Shown here: positions 59,642 through 64,000 of the stretch, in pieces
How positions within the stretch are numbered: the first letter of the stretch is position 1
Layout: each line of letters opens with the position of its first letter
Assembly (NCBI GenBank): GCA_007026445.1
Contig: VDMD01000002.1
Span: forward strand, 930,001-994,000
DNA: 64,000 bases
Direction: 5' to 3'
DNA from: Schizophyllum amplum
Lineage: Eukaryota; Basidiomycota; Agaricomycetes; Agaricales; Schizophyllaceae
Position numbers and translations under genes: made by a program
Notes under the pieces: model-generated
Told to the model about the DNA's origin: nothing
Database searches by the model: none
What the model saw: only the letters and a program-made list of their open reading frames with translations

Positions 59642-60465
59642 ATGTCCCGCGCCAGCAACGATACCCCCCTTTTCCCCTGGGACATCTGCCAGGAGATCAT
59701 CGAAGCCTTTTGGTGGTCTTCTATAAGCAATCACGACCGCGTCGAGTTTATGCTCTCCTCGTCGCTCGTCTCGAAAACATGGCGTAAACTCTACACCATC
59801 GTATCCTTCCGGGACATGCACATACCCACACCGAATTATGGCCTGGTACGTCAAGCAGTCATGCTCGTCGACCAGCGTACTTACACACAACTTAGAACAT
59901 GATGCACCTCGGCAGTCTCTACAACTTCATTCACGACCCTGCCATGAACGACATGCCCGCGCAGATGTGCCGCACCATTACCTTCCACATCCAGAGCAGC
60001 AACCTGCTCGAGAACTTCCCGGAAGAGAACGATGAATGCGAGATGGGCCGGTGCGCGACCGTCACGCTCTACACCCTGTCCAACTTCGCAAACCTGCTGC
60101 CGAACCTGCGCCGCGTGCGGTTCGAGTACGTCAATTATCCATTGACGGACGTCTTCCACAACCTGCGCCTGTATTTCATCCCGCCGCAGGTAGACGCGAT
60201 TGATCTGCGATATCGGTTCGACAGCATGGTGAAGCCAGAGATTGTGAGCGAGTTGCGACAGGAGGAGGACATGCGACACTACGCGACGTGGGCGCTGGCG
60301 AACGTCAAGGAGCTTACCCTAATTGGGGGCTCTCGGGCGGTGACGAGGGAGATACTCAGGCGGACGACGAACCTGAGGAAGCTGACGGTGGACGAGCACG
60401 GTCGGGTATGGGACATCCCAAAGGGGCTTCTGGACACAAGCAAATGCCGTGTCGTTCGGATCTGA
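59642..60465 (+). CDS. F-box-like domain protein
   Basis: Two exons (59642-59845, 59896-60465) encode about 257 residues. The start at 59642 (MSRASNDTP) is chosen over 59627 from the TATA position. The N-terminus FPWDICQEIIEAFWW with SSSLVSKTWRKLYTIVSFRDMHIP has the spacing of the F-box-like motif common in large basidiomycete families. The rest shows weak leucine-rich spacing (LLPNLRRVRFEYV, LANVKELTLIGG, TTNLRKLTVDEH), as expected of a substrate-recognition part. If it is an F-box protein it would join SCF ubiquitin ligases. The target is unknown. Confidence 0.65.
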
Positions 60466-60665
60466 TATGCATGGTCATTGACCTAGCCGCCTATAACCAC
60501 CGGCAAACACGCACCTCTCTGCCACCAAAGCAATGGCGCACGCCTTACGCACCTCATAAGTACAGTTATCGAGTCACAACATCGTCCCGCTTTCATGCAC
60601 GCATGTTATTATCCCATAATACGGCAGCAGCCTTCAAAGCAAAATAAGGATGAAATGCGTAGAGC

Positions 60666-62032
60666 CTACCGCCGCTTTTTGTTGCCTTTACGCTTGCTTG
60701 CGGCTTTCTGCGCCGAAGCGGACTTCGCCGCAGGAGCGTCCTCCTTAGGCGTCGAAGCACCGCTGCCAGGTGCGTCGGATGTGTCCACTGAGTCCGTCTC
60801 CGATCCTTCCACATCCTCGGCGAGCTCCTCTTGCGGCTCTTCCTTCTTCGCGAGGATCTTGCTGTAGAGCATCGCCACCAATGCGATGAACCATGTCCGG
60901 GACACCGCGGCCGGCACAGCGGCGCTCTCATCAAGGAGATGCTTCTCGCCGGATGGGTCCAGCTGAAAATGCATGTTGGCTTTTGCTATCACGTAGCATT
61001 GAGCGAAGCGACGCACAATATAGACATTGTCTTCATCGACAACCATGTCGAGGTTGCGGTTGACTGCGAATCCTTCGTCCGTCATAACTCGGCCGCCCAT
61101 GGGCACGCGAACCTGAAGGAAGTCTCCAGTGAGTGGTGCGACCATGCCTCTCGCGAACAACTCACCTTCCTCGTTCCCTTTACCGGGTTGAGCGTAGGAC
61201 CCCAAGCGGCTGCGCGAGCATCGCGCATGAAGCGGCGCACGCGCTCCAAGTCGCTCTTGTAGGTGACCTTCTGGATGATGTACTGTATAGTCGAGGAAAG
61301 CACCACGAGGAAGCCCAGGACAGTCTACGAAGCCAATTAATGAGTGACAAAGGAGTGCGCTGTCAGTATTCATACCCCAAGACCGGGTCGATAGCGGGAG
61401 TAGCTTTACGATCAACGTCAGCGACGCATTCCTCGTACACATGGACGGATACGCACTAGTAGCCGGTTCCTCTCCACTTTGGTACACCGTTTTTGTAGAA
61501 GAAGTCGTAGCTGATAGCGTTATCAGCGATTGTATGCGTGACCATAGCTTGTGCGCGCACCGCTTGCGGCTTTCCGCGTTACGGAGGATGGCGGACACGA
61601 CGCCGAGGCGCGCGAAGCGCTCGTCGGCGTGCTTCACCCCAGGGTTCTTGTCGGGACTATGAAGGGGATAGTGGTAAGTCACTTGGAGTGAGGGGCGTAG
61701 GGGATAGACGCACTGGAGACGCATGCTAAGCTTGCGGTATGCCTTGGCAATCTCGCCGGTGGTCGCGGTCGAGGGAACGCCCAGCCATGAATAGAAGGTG
61801 GTCCCCCTGCCTTCCGCATCCTCCAAGTCACTGACGAGGTCGAAAATCTCGTGGTCTTCCTATGCAAGTGAGTTCGTACGCGTTCTTGCCCCCGCCGCTA
61901 CTATTTGCGCGTACCTTATCCCAGCTATACGAAACATCAGCGTCCCGTGCAAGACTAAGAAGAGCAGAGCACGCACGCTAGTACCACCGTTGCCAGAACG
62001 GCGAGGAGCGCGAAGAAAGTGAAGAGCCGCAT
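60666..62032 (-). CDS. ERJ5: ERJ5-like ER membrane J-domain protein
   Basis: Minus strand, ATG 62032 (MRLFTFFALLAVLATVVLA, signal anchor), stop at 60666-60668. A 10-nt micro-exon (61915-61924) encodes WDK and leads into EDHEIFDLVSDLEDAEG. The J-domain reads FYSWLGVPSTATTGEIAKAYRKLSM. The next intron splits the HPD tripeptide, which is complete after splicing (HPDKNPG). Helices follow at TVLGFLVVLSSTIQYII and SRTWFIALVAMLYSKIL. The C-terminus is Lys/Ala/Glu-rich and ends KRKGNKKRR. Yeast Erj5 stimulates the Hsp70 Kar2 in the ER lumen. The J-domain should face the lumen. Confidence 0.85.
61915..61924 (-). other. 10-nt micro-exon in the ERJ5-like gene
   Basis: The minus strand reads CTGGGATAAG, flanked by an acceptor (tatag) and a donor (gtacgc). 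It supplies W-D-K in the joined reading VLAWDKEDHEIF. Confidence 0.7.
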
Positions 62033-62186
62033 GCTGGAGGCGGCCGACTGACGATGAACGCTCCGAAGACGCGACGCGACCAGAAAAGTTACAGCGCACG
62101 TCCACGTGGCACACTGATGGTGACCGGCGCCTAATTTCTGTGCTTGTCCTCCTCCCACGATCTCAACATCAACCCCGCCTCACATA

Positions 62187-64000
62187 ATGGCGCGTCGCAA
62201 GTGCCCGGTGTGCGGCTCGAAGCAATGGCACAAGGAGCCATCTAGTGGGCTGGTCGCTTGCAGCGAAGGGCATATATTACAGGTGCGGGGATGCGTTCGC
62301 GTCCAGGCGCACGCACTGATGGCTGGTAGAACTACCGCAATGAGACGAATGAAGCGGACGAGATGAACACGACACATGTTCTGCGTCGCCGTCGCATGAA
62401 GACTGGGCGCGAGAAGAAGAAGGCGCGCGGGGGCGCTGATCCCAAATGTGAGGGTTTTTACAATTCCTCGCCTTAGCCAGATGATCCGCTCCCATTCCCC
62501 TTCCGTGAGCTCGCTGACATACTGTAGTATATCACGGCGCACGTGGTCGTTTTCACTACTTTCAATGCCAGCAACTCATACTGCGGCGGCAAATCAGCGA
62601 ATTGCGCGCCCTATGGGATCTGCCACCCGAATTCGAGGTATACATATCCTTCTTCGCATAATGTTGCAGTCCAAACAACTCATACGCGCCCTCTTCTATC
62701 CTCTGTAACGATGATCAAGCTGATATATTACCTAGGCAATATGTCGAGATTTATGGGCACTTCATCTCAGCCTACTTCCCACCCCTCCCTCTCCTGAGCC
62801 GTATATCCACGCGCAGGAGCTCAGCGGAGAATCTGAACTGCGAGGAGCTGAACCGACCACATTGGCTGCCGCTGGGCCAATTACACAGGACGGCAGTTAT
62901 GGCCATGCCACACAAAGCACGAAGCCCGCTCACGATTCACAAATCACAGGCCTTGTTAGCCCTGCGAAGCCGCCAAATAATGGCGAGGACTCTGACTCGA
63001 ATGATTCAGGCAACTCGGACGAAGACGGCGTAAACGGCTCGGATGAATCCGATGGTGCACCTCTCGAAGACGACCCCGAGCTCGCGGCCATGCTTCGCGA
63101 GGCATCCATCGCAAGCTCGTCATCTGAGGACGAGGACGACAATGAGGACGGCCACGGCGCGAGTGCTGGCGATTTCCCCAGCGAGACGCCGCGCAAGAAG
63201 CGCGGGCAGGGGGCGCGCAGGCGGTACGAAGCGCCTCCGAGCACGATCGCGGTGCTCGCGCTGACGTGCTGGGTTCTGCGCGTACCTGCGATGTATCTGG
63301 ATTTTATCCGGTGCGTGGCCGTTAACTTGGGCTAGCTTTACATACTTGCGCTGTCCCATGCCCTGCTCCTGGTTTCCTGCATCTTCAGGGCTTAACACAA
63401 AGTCACCTCCCTCGTCTGGCTCCTTCAACACGGTCACCTGAGATATAGAATCGACCTCATGACTTCGTTCTGCCTTGTAATCTCCTTTTCAACATGCCTC
63501 GCCGATTTTTCACTTTCGCTGTCGCCCTCGCTTCTTCATGCTCATCCTCCTCATCTCGCCGGCCACATCCTCGCTGGCCATAGGGCCCCTCGCTGACCAT
63601 CTCATCTCGAATACTCATTCAAACTTCCCTTGCACCTTGCTCACCACATTTCTGCCTGCTCTCGCTGTCCTTTCTAACGACTTCCCTCACCGACTAAAAA
63701 TTTGACTTCCGCTGACCACCTTCCTGACTCCGGCGGTGACCATCTTCCTGCCTCGCTCTCGCTTACTTTTCCGTGACCCCCCCATGTTTGACCGCCATTC
63801 AATTCACCCCGCTGACCACTTTTCCCATCACCTCGCTAACCGTCTTCCACCTCACCTCGCTGACCGCATCCCCTCACCTCGCAGCCTCATCCAGTCATAC
63901 GACCTGACATACCTCGACCCGCTCCGCTTTCTACCTGCCGAGATGCTGCGCCATCTGACGAAACACAGCGTGCAGGCGCTGTCGCCCCCGGTGCGTGTTT
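62187..64000 (+). CDS. RRN7: RRN7/TAF1B-like RNA polymerase I initiation factor (5' part, continues past the window)
   Basis: ATG 62187. The zinc ribbon reads CPVCGSKQWHKEPSSGLVACSEGH, typical of Rrn7/TAF1B. The second exon is basic (LRRRRMKTGREKKKARGG), and the third has KLYHGARGRFHYFQCQQLILRRQ and LWDLPPEFE. A later exon from 62736 continues ICRDLWALHLSLLPTPP and a long acidic segment up to about 63310. After a 574-nt intron, an exon at 63885-63990 reads QSYDLTYLDPLRFLPAEMLRHLTKH, then a donor starts at the window edge. Rrn7 belongs to the core factor that recruits RNA polymerase I to the rDNA promoter. Exon 63885-63990 fits the cyclin-like region of the family. Confidence 0.82.
63311..63884 (+). 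other. 574-nt intron with degenerate CTCGCTGACC repeats
   Basis: It is roughly ten times longer than most introns here. It contains seven or eight pyrimidine-rich units built on gctgacc or gctaacc, resembling fungal branch points with a polypyrimidine tract, and ends in an almost identical unit before the real acceptor (ctcgcag). Removing it joins YLDFIR to LIQSYDLTY in frame. Confidence 0.6.

Overview
This window looks like a chromosome-arm segment from a filamentous basidiomycete, most likely an Agaricomycete. The genes are tightly packed and GC-rich. Nearly all are split by many introns of about 45-70 nt with GT..AG ends. The proteins match fungal families, and several lineages (P450 type, DUF2985 membrane protein, F-box-like protein, QDE-1-type RNA-dependent RNA polymerase) are typical of mushroom-forming fungi. 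A short CCCTAA array fits the usual fungal TTAGGG telomere unit. I saw no transposon, rRNA, convincing tRNA or CRISPR array.

Layout. 1-5.8 kb: 3' end of PCF11 (mRNA 3'-end processing), a SWT1-like PIN nuclease and a GT32-type glycosyltransferase. 6.6-10.3 kb: a small accessory patch with an aminoglycoside-phosphotransferase-fold kinase and a cytochrome P450. 10.7-20.1 kb: one very large gene for an Fmp27/Hob/BLTP2 bridge-like lipid transfer protein. 20.4-25.9 kb: a DUF2985 membrane protein, a TspO/MBR protein and pyruvate dehydrogenase E1-beta. 26.3-32.9 kb (minus): DCC1, glutamine synthetase, AP-1 sigma and a Gfd2-like DEDD exonuclease. 33.2 kb: a centromeric histone H3 (CENP-A). 34.2-37.5 kb (minus): a COX18/OXA1-family insertase and IDH1. 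37.7-43.6 kb: an alpha/beta hydrolase, ribosomal protein eL6, an SDT1-like HAD phosphatase and a small coiled-coil protein. 43.8-47.5 kb: a PHAF1/UPF0183 protein divergent from DNA polymerase epsilon subunit 2. 48.3 kb: a small secreted Cys-rich protein. 48.8-58.9 kb (minus): an uncharacterised conserved protein, a PLP2-like phosducin, HIS4 and the RNA-dependent RNA polymerase. 59.6-64 kb: an F-box-like protein, an ERJ5-like J-protein and the 5' part of RRN7.

Most of the window is housekeeping. I found no obvious new multi-gene system. The points most worth a second look are: a CENP-A whose tail keeps an H3-like ARKSTGG motif; GACGCGTC (MluI box) sites shared by the promoters of DCC1, CENP-A and DPB2; GC-AG introns and 8-10 nt micro-exons; a 574-nt repeat-filled intron in RRN7; and a telomere-like array upstream of HIS4. 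Exon limits were read by eye from splice consensus and reading-frame continuity. They are firm where exon coordinates are given and approximate elsewhere.
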